A stretch of 6,976 bases of DNA from JBFMHD01 sp040752395 [NCBI: Candidatus Hydrogenedentota bacterium] (GCA_040752395.1 JBFMHD010000147.1:1-6976); one strand, 5' to 3'; shown: positions 1 to 6,261, counted from the stretch's first letter. Notes: generated from the letters alone by a model not told the origin. Translations and numbers: made by a program.

Positions 1-4
1 ATCT

Positions 5-125
5 GGATTTGAACACCTCGAATTTGCTTCCTCGCAAATTCTCCTCGACCCCCTCGGTTTGCTTTCGCTCACTTCCTGTTCGCTTATCCTCGCTATCCGC
101 TCGGCGCAAACCTCGCTTCAAATCC
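5..125. repeat. Nested palindromic repeat element next to the initiator tRNA
   Basis: This stretch is built from nested inverted repeats. GGATTTGAA (5-13) is repeated in inverse at 117-125. GAATTTGC (20-27) pairs with GCAAATTC (34-41) across a 6-base loop. GGTTTGC (56-62) pairs with GCAAACC (106-112). The words CCTCG and TCGCT recur between the arms. The outer arm is identical to 10 bases of the T-arm of the neighbouring tRNA gene (GGATTTGAAC at 5-14 and 154-163). No convincing protein is encoded. It may be a tRNA-associated interspersed repeat or the footprint of an element that targeted the T-arm. The palindromes are seen directly; the mobile interpretation is inference. Confidence 0.55.
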
Positions 126-142
126 TTATCCCTAATTCATTG

Positions 143-216
<74 letters not shown>

Positions 217-233
217 ATCCTTATGTGCTTTAA

Positions 234-264
234 ATAATCTCATACTTTTCTACTTTTATGTCAA
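234..264 (-). promoter_or_regulatory. Predicted sigma-70-type promoter of the initiator tRNA
   Basis: On the minus strand a perfect -35 hexamer TTGACA lies at 264-259. A weak -10 region follows: GAGATT at 241-236 with a 17-base spacer, or GATTAT two bases further on. Transcription would start about 10-15 bases before the tRNA 5' end at 216, which suits a stable-RNA gene. The -10 match is poor, so confidence is moderate. Confidence 0.5.
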
Positions 265-275
265 ATAAAAATTTG

Positions 276-300
276 ATACAATACCTCTATTGTATTGTAT
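276..300. repeat. Short inverted repeat in the AT-rich intergenic stretch
   Basis: ATACAATA (276-283) pairs perfectly with TATTGTAT (288-295) across a CCTC loop. A second TATTGTAT overlaps at 293-300. It lies upstream of the tRNA promoter and could be an operator or only an AT-rich palindrome. The 12-mer TACAATACCTCT at 277-288 recurs at 510-521. Apart from this hairpin, the tRNA promoter and the repeats at 487-625, I see no gene or RNA in 217-718. Confidence 0.35.
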
Positions 301-486
301 ATATTATAGGACAAAACCACAAACTCAATATCACTATTTGAATCTTTAATAAACTGTTCGTTATCTATCTGCATAAAATCACTTCATTAAATAAAAAAAT
401 AAATCAGATATTTTTTAAATACCAATTTTTCTATTTAAGATAAAAAAATACAATCTGTCAATTATTTTATTTATCGACACTGGAAA

Positions 487-564
487 GTATCCCGGAGACC
501 GTATACCCCTACAATACCTCTCACCTTTTTTGGGGAACCCACACACAGAAAAGCAGAAATGCTT
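487..564. repeat. Two small hairpins next to the dispersed repeat; possible REP-like element
   Basis: The first hairpin (487-506) pairs GTAT with ATAC and CGG with CCG around an AGA loop, with a small internal bulge. The second (551-564) is AAGCA-GAAA-TGCTT, a 5-bp stem closed by a GNRA-type tetraloop. It ends four bases before the 57-bp dispersed repeat at 569. A compact non-coding element of 487-625 made of hairpins plus a repeat is plausible. No transposase is present, so assignment to any REP or MITE family is inference. Confidence 0.35.
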
Positions 565-568
565 AGTA

Positions 569-625
569 CAAAATGTGCCAAAAATTGTCTAAAAATGCCT
601 CGACAAACAGTGAGCACTACAATAT
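569..625 (+). repeat. 57-bp dispersed repeat, copy A
   Basis: This segment matches the complement of 3795-3851 with few differences. Identical blocks include CAAAATGTGCC, CTCGACAAACAG and GAGCACTACAATA. The differences are scattered single substitutions and one A-run indel. It lies in non-coding DNA upstream of the toxin-antitoxin pair. The second copy lies in the leader of cobT, in opposite orientation. Matching non-coding copies in two unrelated contexts indicate a dispersed repeat family. Its function is unknown. Confidence 0.75.
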
Positions 626-664
626 TTTCGACTGTCAAATTCTGAAAAAATTGATTTTAAAGTA

Positions 665-695
665 TTGATTTTTTAATAAAATAGTATAGTATAAA
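665..695 (+). promoter_or_regulatory. Tentative promoter of the toxin-antitoxin pair
   Basis: TTGATT (665-670) resembles a -35 element. Overlapping -10-like words TATAGT (685-690) and TATAAA (690-695) follow, with spacers of 14 and 19 bases, neither ideal. The position just before the Shine-Dalgarno site of the antitoxin is suitable. The repeated TATAGTATA word may also form part of an autoregulatory operator, as is usual for this system type; that is inference. Confidence 0.3.
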
Positions 696-718
696 TAGAA
701 GTGAAAAAGGAGCAAGTT

Positions 719-913
719 ATGGAACAATTAGTAAAGAGGGAGTTTATTAGAGACGAGATGGGAAATAAAAAAGCTGTAATACTGCCGATAGAGGAATATG
801 AAGAAATGATAGAAGATTTACATGACCTGGCAGTGGTGGCAGAACGTAGAGATGAAGCAGAGATTTCAATGGCTGAAATAAAGCAAAGGTTAAAGAAGAA
901 TGGGCTCATATGA
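719..913 (+). CDS. Phd/YefM-type antitoxin of a type II toxin-antitoxin pair
   Basis: This small acidic protein of 64 residues resembles the Phd/YefM antitoxin family. The signature segment is KKAVILPIEEYEEMIEDL (about 17-34), followed by an acidic linker HDLAVVAERRDEAEIS and a helical toxin-binding tail that ends KQRLKKNGLI. Family members bind operator DNA with the N-terminal part and neutralise a RelE/ParE-fold toxin with the C-terminal part. ATG 719 is chosen over an in-frame GTG at 701 because the AAGGAG Shine-Dalgarno site (707-712) lies 6 bases before ATG 719. It overlaps the downstream toxin gene by 14 bases, the usual coupled arrangement. The N-terminal DNA-binding part is short, so the exact subfamily is uncertain. 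Confidence 0.85.
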   Translation: MEQLVKREFIRDEMGNKKAVILPIEEYEEMIEDLHDLAVVAERRDEAEISMAEIKQRLKKNGLI

Positions 914-1133
914 GATTCGTTGGAAAAAATCGGCCTTAAGAGAATTAAAGAAAATAGATAGGCAACAAATCCCGCGAATACTTGAGGTGATTGAATCTTT
1001 ATCAATAGAGCCGTATCCTTCACAATATCGAAAATTAAAAGGTTCAGAAAAAGAGCACCGTATAAAAGTAGGAGATTATCGAGTAATATATGGGGTTTCT
1101 ACAGATGATAAAGTAATAAGGATATATCGTTAA
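900..1133 (+). CDS. RelE/ParE-family toxin, apparently C-terminally shortened
   Basis: This basic protein of 77 residues has the RelE/ParE toxin pattern. YEIRWKKSALRELKKI (4-19) is the first strand and helix. IPRILEVIESLSIEPYP (24-40) is the second helix. RKLKGSEKEHRIKVGDYRVIY (44-64) is the central sheet with the conserved YRVIY. The last strand KVIRIYR ends at a TAA. Relatives usually continue for about ten more residues with an HR...VYR-type motif, which carries residues important for mRNA cleavage in RelE. That tail is absent, and no downstream frame restores it. The gene overlaps the antitoxin by 14 bases and its ATG lies inside the antitoxin reading frame. Family assignment is confident; toxic activity is doubtful. 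Confidence 0.85.
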   Translation: MGSYEIRWKKSALRELKKIDRQQIPRILEVIESLSIEPYPSQYRKLKGSEKEHRIKVGDYRVIYGVSTDDKVIRIYR

Positions 1134-1265
1134 AAATATAATTCAGTCTGAAAATTGAATAAAGCAAAAACAACCATACTCTTTTTCTTTTCTTTATTAA
1201 AAGGGTCAAAATAACACCTATAAAAATTTTTAATAATATTCTATGTTATCGCCGATAGATTTAGT

Positions 1266-1970
1266 ATGAAAGCTGATCTTCTATCCACTCATATGACATT
1301 CGAAAATTTTGTAGTTGGTGATGGTAATAATTTTGCCTATTCTGCTGCTCTGGCCGTAGCTAATGACATCTCGTCCCAGATATATAACCCTCTTTTTATA
1401 TACGCTAATCCAGGGCTTGGTAAAACCCATCTTGTTAAAGCAATAGGTAATAAAGTATTAAAACGTAATGAATATCTTAAAGTATTTTATACTACCAGCA
1501 GACAACTTATCCAGGACTATACCACGGCTGTGAATAACAATTTATTTGATGAATTTTATAAATTCTATGACGAGAAGGATTTACTTATATTCGATGACGT
1601 GAATGAGGACGGCTTTTTTTATATCTATGACCGGCTATCTCCTGAATGTCAGATAGTAATGACAAGCAGAAAATCGCCTGGCCAGATGCCGCATCTTGAA
1701 CATAGAGCAAGAAAAATGCTGAACTGGGGACTAATAGCTGATATGCATCCTCTTGATCGGATTTCCAGAGAAACCATCCTCCTTCGAACAGGTACCCGAC
1801 TCAGAGCCCACGTTCCTATGGATATAATATATCTTATAGCTACACGTATAACAGATAATATTGCAAAACTTGAGGAAGCCCTGCAGCGTGTTATAGCAGT
1901 TGCATCTATATCAAACGGTAGGATAGATAAACGAACAGTACTTAAAGTTCTTAAAAACCTTGGTTATTAA
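1266..1970 (+). CDS. DnaA-like AAA+ protein, domain III only, with altered ATPase motifs
   Basis: This protein of 234 residues aligns with the AAA+ domain III of the replication initiator DnaA, from TFENFVVGDGNNFA (11-24) to the sensor 2 helix. It lacks the N-terminal domain I and the C-terminal DNA-binding domain IV. Walker A (ANPGLGKTH, 47-55), Walker B (DLLIFDD, 105-111) and sensor 1 (QIVMTSRKSP, 129-138) are intact. About nine residues after Walker B are missing, the stretch that in E. coli DnaA contains the single-strand-DNA contacts K243 and R245. In the motif LEHRARKMLNWGL (144-156) the arginine finger equivalent to R285 is M151, while R147 (R281) is kept. In DNIAKLEEAL the sensor 2 arginine (R334) is A200. 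It could act like an Hda-type DnaA regulator or an ATP-binding remnant, but Hda keeps both arginines. No clear Shine-Dalgarno site precedes ATG 1266. The upstream spacer holds a palindrome (1221-1232) and no evident terminator. Confidence 0.85.
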   Translation: MKADLLSTHMTFENFVVGDGNNFAYSAALAVANDISSQIYNPLFIYANPGLGKTHLVKAIGNKVLKRNEYLKVFYTTSRQLIQDYTTAVNNNLFDEFYKFYDEKDLLIFDDVNEDGFFYIYDRLSPECQIVMTSRKSPGQMPHLEHRARKMLNWGLIADMHPLDRISRETILLRTGTRLRAHVPMDIIYLIATRITDNIAKLEEALQRVIAVASISNGRIDKRTVLKVLKNLGY

Positions 1971-2686
1971 AGACAAAAAATAAATAAAATACACCACTCA
2001 TTTATCTCACAGACTGCCCCAAGTGTATCACCTGTAATACCACGGATCTCATATCTACAATATAATCCGAATATGAAAGTAATAATAAATGTTGCCAGTA
2101 TTAAAATAATGGATTGAAAAGAAATTATACAAAATAAGAGCGGTATTAAAGCTGCAAATAAAAAAGATTTGAAATTTTTATTTTTCAAAAATTCGCTGCC
2201 AAGCCCTTGTACTTTTGCACAATTAAAAAATTGAATCAGTATGTTCATAGCAAAACGACCAAAAACAGGTGTGCTTAACAATGCAAAATAGCGATTATTT
2301 ATATCTATCTTACATAGAAATAATATCTTTCCGATAATTATAATTATTAATGCAATTACTCCCATAGTTCCGATATGCGGGTCTTTCATAATAGCAAGCT
2401 TACCTTGAGTGTCTTTAACACTTAAAAATGCATCAGCTGTATCAGCAAGACCATCCAGATGCAAACCGCGTGTTAATTTTATCCATAAACAAATACTGAT
2501 AAATGATGTAATATAGATATTTTGTATCAAGATATATAAAACTTTATCAAATATAACAAGGATACCACCTAAAATTAAACCAACAGATGTAAACCAGGAA
2601 ACAAGAAGAGATATTTCACCTTTAAAATTAGTTTTTAGAGGTAAAATAGTAAGAAACCTGATGCAGTAAAATAAAGAGTTCATCAT
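1967..2686 (-). CDS. cobS: Adenosylcobinamide-GDP ribazoletransferase (cobalamin synthase)
   Basis: CobS is an inner-membrane enzyme that joins adenosylcobinamide-GDP to alpha-ribazole (phosphate), the final step of nucleotide-loop assembly. The 239 residues carry the family motifs RGLHLDGLADTADAF (73-87), MKDPHIGTMGV (100-110) and GITGDTLGA (216-224). The acidic residues of the first motif are the likely metal-binding site. Hydrophobic spans at about 27-48, 50-69, 109-126, 174-190 and 191-209 fit a multi-pass membrane protein. Its ATG overlaps the cobT stop in an ATGA junction, so the two are translationally coupled. Length is normal to slightly short. Its stop overlaps the stop of the convergent DnaA-like gene. 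Confidence 0.95.
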   Translation of the reverse strand: MMNSLFYCIRFLTILPLKTNFKGEISLLVSWFTSVGLILGGILVIFDKVLYILIQNIYITSFISICLWIKLTRGLHLDGLADTADAFLSVKDTQGKLAIMKDPHIGTMGVIALIIIIIGKILFLCKIDINNRYFALLSTPVFGRFAMNILIQFFNCAKVQGLGSEFLKNKNFKSFLFAALIPLLFCIISFQSIILILATFIITFIFGLYCRYEIRGITGDTLGAVCEINEWCILFIFCL

Positions 2687-3747
2687 ATCGACCCTGCTGA
2701 CTTAGAAACCGAAGCCTGTTCAAAAGTTGCCATCTCATTATAAATTCGAACACCTGCCTCTATCATCATCATAGCAAGACAACTCCCTGTCCCTTCTCCA
2801 AGCCGTAAATTCAAATCAAGTACAGGCTCAAGACCCATAAACTCTAATGCCTCGCTCTGAGCGATTTCAGTTGAGCGATGTGAAGCAAATATATAATCTT
2901 TAACCTCTGGATTCAGGTTGTAGCCTAATAATGTACCGGCTGTTGCAATTAAACCATCAACTACACAGGGTATCCTATGTTTAGCTGAAGCAAGAACAAT
3001 ACCTGCGATACCGCCGATCTCAAACCCGCCAACTTTAGATAAAACGTCAATTGCAGATGAAGAATCAGGTTTGTGTAAAGCGATACCCTTCTTTATAACC
3101 TCAATCTTTTTATTTAAGACATTATCATTAATCCCTGTACCTCTACCTGTTATTTCTGATGGTTCAATTTTCGTTATTACCGAGATGACCGCAGTCGATG
3201 GCGTGGTATTACCTATCCCCATATCACCAACACCACAAATATCAAATCCTTTTTTGTAAAAGACAGTCTCAAAAACTTCTATACCATTTATAATAGATTT
3301 CTCAGCTTGTTCTTTTGTCATTGCAGGTTCTTTAACAAAGTTTTTGGTTCCTCGGCCAACTTTTTTTATTAAAAGATCCTCGTTCTCTTCAAAAACAGCA
3401 TCTACCCCCATATCAACTACAATAACAGAAGCTCCAGCAAATCTTGAAAGAACATTTACACCAGCACCTCCGCGTAAAAAATTATAAACCATCTGAGCAG
3501 TTACTTCTTTTGGGTATGCACTCACTCCTTCTTCAGTAACCCCATGGTCACCTGCAAGCGTAAATATCACCTTTTTTTCAATCTCTGGCTTTAATCTTCC
3601 CTGGATACAAACAATCTGTCTTGCAAACTCTTCTAATCTACCCAGACTATCTTTGGGTTTAGTAAGATTATCAAGATGCTTTTGTGCCTCTTCTTTCAGA
3701 GTATAATCAGGACTTGAAATATTTTTTATATAGTCATAAAGATCCAT
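2683..3747 (-). CDS. cobT: Nicotinate-nucleotide-dimethylbenzimidazole phosphoribosyltransferase
   Basis: CobT transfers phosphoribose from nicotinate mononucleotide to the lower-ligand base and yields alpha-ribazole phosphate for CobS. The 354 residues (normal length) show LTKPKDSLGRLEE (28-40), AGDHGV (65-70), GVGDMGIGNTTPSTA (172-186), GRGTG (201-205), and LRLGEGTG (314-321) with the catalytic glutamate at 318. The start at 3747 has an AGGAGG site nine bases upstream and matches family N-termini. A longer open frame back to 3900 reads through repeat DNA and is not used. The gene is upstream of and overlaps cobS. Its leader contains a dispersed repeat. The lower-ligand base actually used cannot be read from the sequence. 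Confidence 0.97.
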   Translation of the reverse strand: MDLYDYIKNISSPDYTLKEEAQKHLDNLTKPKDSLGRLEEFARQIVCIQGRLKPEIEKKVIFTLAGDHGVTEEGVSAYPKEVTAQMVYNFLRGGAGVNVLSRFAGASVIVVDMGVDAVFEENEDLLIKKVGRGTKNFVKEPAMTKEQAEKSIINGIEVFETVFYKKGFDICGVGDMGIGNTTPSTAVISVITKIEPSEITGRGTGINDNVLNKKIEVIKKGIALHKPDSSSAIDVLSKVGGFEIGGIAGIVLASAKHRIPCVVDGLIATAGTLLGYNLNPEVKDYIFASHRSTEIAQSEALEFMGLEPVLDLNLRLGEGTGSCLAMMMIEAGVRIYNEMATFEQASVSKSAGSI

Positions 3748-3756
3748 AGTAATAAT

Positions 3757-3762
3757 CCTCCT
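3757..3762 (-). promoter_or_regulatory. Shine-Dalgarno site that fixes the cobT start
   Basis: AGGAGG on the minus strand lies nine bases before ATG 3747. It is the strongest ribosome binding site in the window and excludes the 51-residue upstream extension. Confidence 0.85.
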
Positions 3763-3794
3763 TATCTCTCCTTGAATGTGTAATCCATAATATT

Positions 3795-3851
3795 TATTGT
3801 AGTGCTCCCTGTTTGTCGAGACATTTTTTAGTAAATTTTCGGCACATTTTG
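3795..3851 (-). repeat. 57-bp dispersed repeat, copy B
   Basis: This is the inverted partner of 569-625, differing by scattered substitutions and one base of an A-run. It lies about 50 bases upstream of the cobT start on the same strand as cobT, so any promoter or RNA structure it carries would affect cobT. A TACAAT word in both copies resembles a -10 box, but no -35 lies at a normal distance. Confidence 0.75.
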
Positions 3852-3899
3852 ACCTGACCATTCTAATCAGGGGAGCAGTATAATCCCATGTCTGCGGCA

Positions 3900-3945
3900 T
3901 AGCCTGTACCCCGAATTATTAGAGTTACAGCGTTTTTCAGAGGAG
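3900..3945 (+). repeat. 46-bp inverted repeat, left copy; leader of the mntA remnant
   Basis: All 46 bases match the complement of 6818-6863. The segment runs from TAGCCTGTACCCCG to TTTTTCAGAGGAG. Its last bases supply a Shine-Dalgarno site (AGAGGAG) seven bases before the ATG of the mntA remnant. Identity stops abruptly at both ends, so this is a transferred or recombined unit, not general homology of the two regions. Confidence 0.95.
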
Positions 3946-3952
3946 AACTGAT

Positions 3953-4169
3953 ATGACTGATAAAAAAATAAATTCAGAAGAAATAATTAATATGTTGAAA
4001 GAAAATACATATGTTCTAATAAAATATGGTGTTAAAAAAATCGGACTTTTTGGAGGATTTGTTCGGCCGAAAAGTAGAATTGATAACAAATGGCAGTTTA
4101 AGTCCATATATAGAGCCATATATTGAAAAGGATGTGAAATGGTATGAAACAGGACTCCCCATTTCTTAA
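3953..4169 (+). pseudogene. Decayed MntA-like nucleotidyltransferase antitoxin
   Basis: The reading frame from ATG 3953 encodes MTDKKINSEEIINMLKENTY then KYGVKKIGLFGGFVR (24-38), the N-terminus of minimal nucleotidyltransferases of the MntA family. It then runs out of register and stops at 4124-4126 after 57 codons. From 4071 another frame gives the family C-terminus: KVELITNGSLSPYIEPYI and then EKDVKWYETGLPIS, stopping at 4167-4169. The middle is missing, including the DxD metal-binding motif, and the catalytic serine of GSF is glycine. The gene therefore has an internal deletion plus a frameshift and cannot be active. In intact type VII systems MntA AMPylates and neutralises the HEPN toxin HepT, encoded next to it. 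The 46-bp repeat provides its leader. Confidence 0.8.
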
Positions 4170-4257
4170 ACACATTCTTGTGGTAAAATTTCTTTTCCGA
4201 TTTATTCGTGTCAGGTATAGGATAGAAAAAATAGTGGAAAAAGTCAATGGGAAGTGA
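4144..4257 (+). pseudogene. Fragment of a HepT-like HEPN toxin gene
   Basis: A short frame begins at ATG 4144, overlapping the mntA remnant stop by 26 bases as is usual for mntA-hepT pairs. It encodes 37 residues. The first twelve, MKQDSPFLKHIL, resemble the N-terminus of HepT/DUF86 HEPN proteins. The rest (VVKFLFRFIRVRY and onward) does not resemble the family, and the catalytic RxxxxH motif is absent. It is read as the 5' stump of the toxin gene joined to unrelated DNA. The call depends on a short match plus context. I see nothing else recognisable up to 4299. Confidence 0.55.
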
Positions 4258-4299
4258 GAAAAAAACTAATAACCAAGATGTATCAAAAATTTGATGGTT

Positions 4300-4824
4300 T
4301 CAAAATTCAATCCCTTTTCTACTTTTTACTCCGAGATCAAACGGATGTTTTACTTTTTTAATCTCACTTACGTAATCTGCTTTTCTAATTATTTTTTCTG
4401 TCACACCCCTGCCTGTTAAAATTAGTTCTAATTTTGTCGGCTTTATTTTTATAAGTTCTAATATTTCTTTTTCTTTTATAAACCCGTCCCGTAAAGAGAT
4501 AAGTATCTCATCTAAAATAAGCATATCGTATTTATTTTTTTGATAAATTTTTTTTATAAATTCTAAACTATGTAGACAATCTTTTAGTATCTTATCTGAA
4601 CTTTTATCTTCTAAAAAATAAGTGTGTTCTTTTGCAAAACCATAAATATCAACTTTAAGCTTCTTTAATATTTTATGTTCTCCATACCCCCATTTATCCG
4701 GGTCTTTATGAAAATAGATATAACATACTTTTAGTCCCTGGCTCCTTGCTCGGACTGCTAATCCTATAGCAGCAGTAGTTTTCCCTTTGCCATCACCTGT
4801 ATAAACTTGAATTAATCCTCTCAT
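4300..4824 (-). CDS. cobO: Corrinoid adenosyltransferase (CobO/CobA/BtuR family)
   Basis: This enzyme transfers the 5'-deoxyadenosyl group of ATP to reduced corrinoid cobalt in the cytoplasm and supplies the adenosylated substrate to CobU. The 174 residues match the family. The P-loop is YTGDGKGKTTAA (8-19), the Walker B-like strand is MLILDEI (101-107), then ELILTGRG (133-140). The C-terminal signature KHPFDLGVKSRKGIEF (159-174) is complete. The start MRGLIQVYTGDG agrees with relatives that place IQVYTGDG near the N-terminus. There is no good Shine-Dalgarno site; the 42 bases between the gdhA stop and this ATG are largely a heptamer array. Downstream it converges on the mntA-hepT remnant. 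Confidence 0.95.
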   Translation of the reverse strand: MRGLIQVYTGDGKGKTTAAIGLAVRARSQGLKVCYIYFHKDPDKWGYGEHKILKKLKVDIYGFAKEHTYFLEDKSSDKILKDCLHSLEFIKKIYQKNKYDMLILDEILISLRDGFIKEKEILELIKIKPTKLELILTGRGVTEKIIRKADYVSEIKKVKHPFDLGVKSRKGIEF

Positions 4825-4836
4825 TGATAACCGAAT

Positions 4837-4864
4837 ATCTTGCTTCTTGCCTCTTGCATCTTGC
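4837..4864 (-). repeat. Heptanucleotide tandem array (GCAAGAN x4)
   Basis: On the minus strand, four consecutive 7-mers read GCAAGAT, GCAAGAG, GCAAGAA and GCAAGAT. They fill most of the gap between the gdhA stop and the cobO start. Six of seven positions are invariant and only the last varies. It is non-coding and would be transcribed if cobO is co-transcribed with gdhA. Confidence 0.85.
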
Positions 4865-4866
4865 TT

Positions 4867-6204
4867 CTAAACTATGCCCTGGTCAATCATTGCATCCGCA
4901 ACCTTCACAAAGCCTGCTATATTAGCGCCTTTTAAGTAGTTTATAAATCTTCCTTCTCTACCGTATAAAACACATTGTTCGTGAATCGCTCGCATAATGG
5001 TCTTTAACCTCGAGTCGACCTCTTCACGCGTCCAGTTCAAATGCAAACTGTTCTGCGACATTTCAAGCCCGCTCGTTGCAACACCGCCTGCATTCGATGC
5101 TTTGCTCGGTGCATAGAGAATCTTGTTTTCAATAAAAGTCTGCTGTGCTTCTGGTGTGCTCGGCATATTCGCACCCTCAGCAACACAAATACAACCATTC
5201 TTAATCAGTTCTTTTGCATCGTCAAAATCAAGCTCATTTTCAGTCGCATTTGGTAAAGCTATGTCGCACTTGATACTCCAGGGAGATTTATTCTCAAAAT
5301 ATTCGCATTTAAATCGATCTGCATATTCTTTGATCCGACCGCGTTTTACGTTTTTAAGCTCCATTACAAACTCGAGTTTTTCTCGGTTGATGCCATCAGG
5401 ATCGTAAATCATGCCATTCGAGTCAGATAAAGTAACAACCTTTGCCCCAAGTTCTATACATTTCTCAACAGTGTACTGTGCAACATTACCAGAACCTGAA
5501 GTAGTAACTATTTTCCCTTCCAAAGAATCTTTTTTAGTATTAAGCATTTCTTCTACAAAATAAATAAGACCATAACCCGTTGCCTCAGGCCTTATCAAAG
5601 AACCACCCCATTTAATACCTTTACCAGTTAATACGCCGCTAAATTCATTAACCAGTTTCTTATACTGTCCAAAAAGATAACCAATCTCACGACCACCAAC
5701 ACCAATATCACCAGCTGGAACATCTGTATCAGGACCTATATGTCTGAATAATTCATTCATAAAAGCCTGACAGAATTTCATCACCTCATTATCTGATTTA
5801 CCTTTAGGATCAAAATCAGAACCGCCTTTACCACCACCCATTGGTATCGTAGTTAAAGCATTCTTAAAGACCTGTTCAAATGCAAGAAATTTCAAAATAC
5901 TAAGATTTACGCTCGGATGGAACCGCAAACCACCTTTATACGGACCAATTGCACTATTCATCTGTATTCGATAACCGCGGTTAACCTGTACCTCACCCTT
6001 ATCATCAAGCCAGTTAACCCTGAAGATAATAACACGTTCAGGTTCAACAATACGTTCAAGTATCTTTGCTTTCTGATACATTGGATTAGCATCTACCACA
6101 GGCATAATCGAGGTTAATACTTCACAAACAGCCTGATGGAATTCAGGTTGATTTGGGTGTTTAGCCTTTAGACGTTCCATAAACTCACTCACTCTTTTTG
6201 ACAT
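4867..6204 (-). CDS. gdhA: Glutamate dehydrogenase, probably NADP-dependent, hexameric
   Basis: This cytoplasmic enzyme interconverts 2-oxoglutarate plus ammonium and glutamate. The 445 residues closely follow the E. coli GdhA pattern over the whole length. Examples are NSAIGPYKGGLRFHPSVN (83-100, with K90), K114, the active-site PMGGGKGGSDFDP (121-133, with K126), DVPAGDIGVGGRE (161-173, with D166), the Rossmann turn SGSGNVAQ (236-243) and KASNAGGVATSGLEMSQN near the C-terminus. Similarity to the biosynthetic E. coli type suggests NADP use; this is inferred. The start at 6204 is chosen over 6234 because a GGAGA site (6211-6215) lies six bases upstream and MSKRVSEFMERL fits the family N-terminus. 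It sits among cobalamin genes and has a likely promoter of its own. Confidence 0.98.
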   Translation of the reverse strand: MSKRVSEFMERLKAKHPNQPEFHQAVCEVLTSIMPVVDANPMYQKAKILERIVEPERVIIFRVNWLDDKGEVQVNRGYRIQMNSAIGPYKGGLRFHPSVNLSILKFLAFEQVFKNALTTIPMGGGKGGSDFDPKGKSDNEVMKFCQAFMNELFRHIGPDTDVPAGDIGVGGREIGYLFGQYKKLVNEFSGVLTGKGIKWGGSLIRPEATGYGLIYFVEEMLNTKKDSLEGKIVTTSGSGNVAQYTVEKCIELGAKVVTLSDSNGMIYDPDGINREKLEFVMELKNVKRGRIKEYADRFKCEYFENKSPWSIKCDIALPNATENELDFDDAKELIKNGCICVAEGANMPSTPEAQQTFIENKILYAPSKASNAGGVATSGLEMSQNSLHLNWTREEVDSRLKTIMRAIHEQCVLYGREGRFINYLKGANIAGFVKVADAMIDQGIV

Positions 6205-6261
6205 AAAATTTCTCCATAAATAAAGAATAATCATTCATCTCACTATCAAGTAATCTCGGTA

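Noticed and set aside
1-17. End of a second tRNA gene at the left edge
   Set aside because: The T-loop-like word is present, but the flanking bases cannot form a T-stem and no anticodon arm follows.
701-913. GTG start for the antitoxin at 701
   Set aside because: Its codons would contain the Shine-Dalgarno site of the better-placed ATG 719.
673-1023. 116-residue minus-strand frame
   Set aside because: It is antisense to the toxin-antitoxin pair, whose plus-strand frames have clear family motifs and ribosome binding sites.
1134-1265. Replication origin beside the DnaA-like gene
   Set aside because: No DnaA boxes (TTATNCACA type) or GATC clusters were seen, only a short AT palindrome at 1221-1232. 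The protein also lacks the DNA-binding domain.
2683-3900. 405-residue version of CobT starting at 3900
   Set aside because: The extra 51 residues read through the 57-bp repeat and do not resemble CobT. A strong AGGAGG and the family N-terminus place the start at 3747.
3937-4173. 78-residue minus-strand frame
   Set aside because: It is antisense to the mntA remnant, which has recognisable protein signatures in the plus frames, and it has no similarity I can recognise.
5041-5407. Plus-strand frames inside gdhA
   Set aside because: They are shadows of a highly conserved minus-strand gene and have no motifs of their own.
4867-6234. 455-residue version of GdhA starting at 6234
   Set aside because: A Shine-Dalgarno site and family similarity favour ATG 6204; the additional ten residues have no support.
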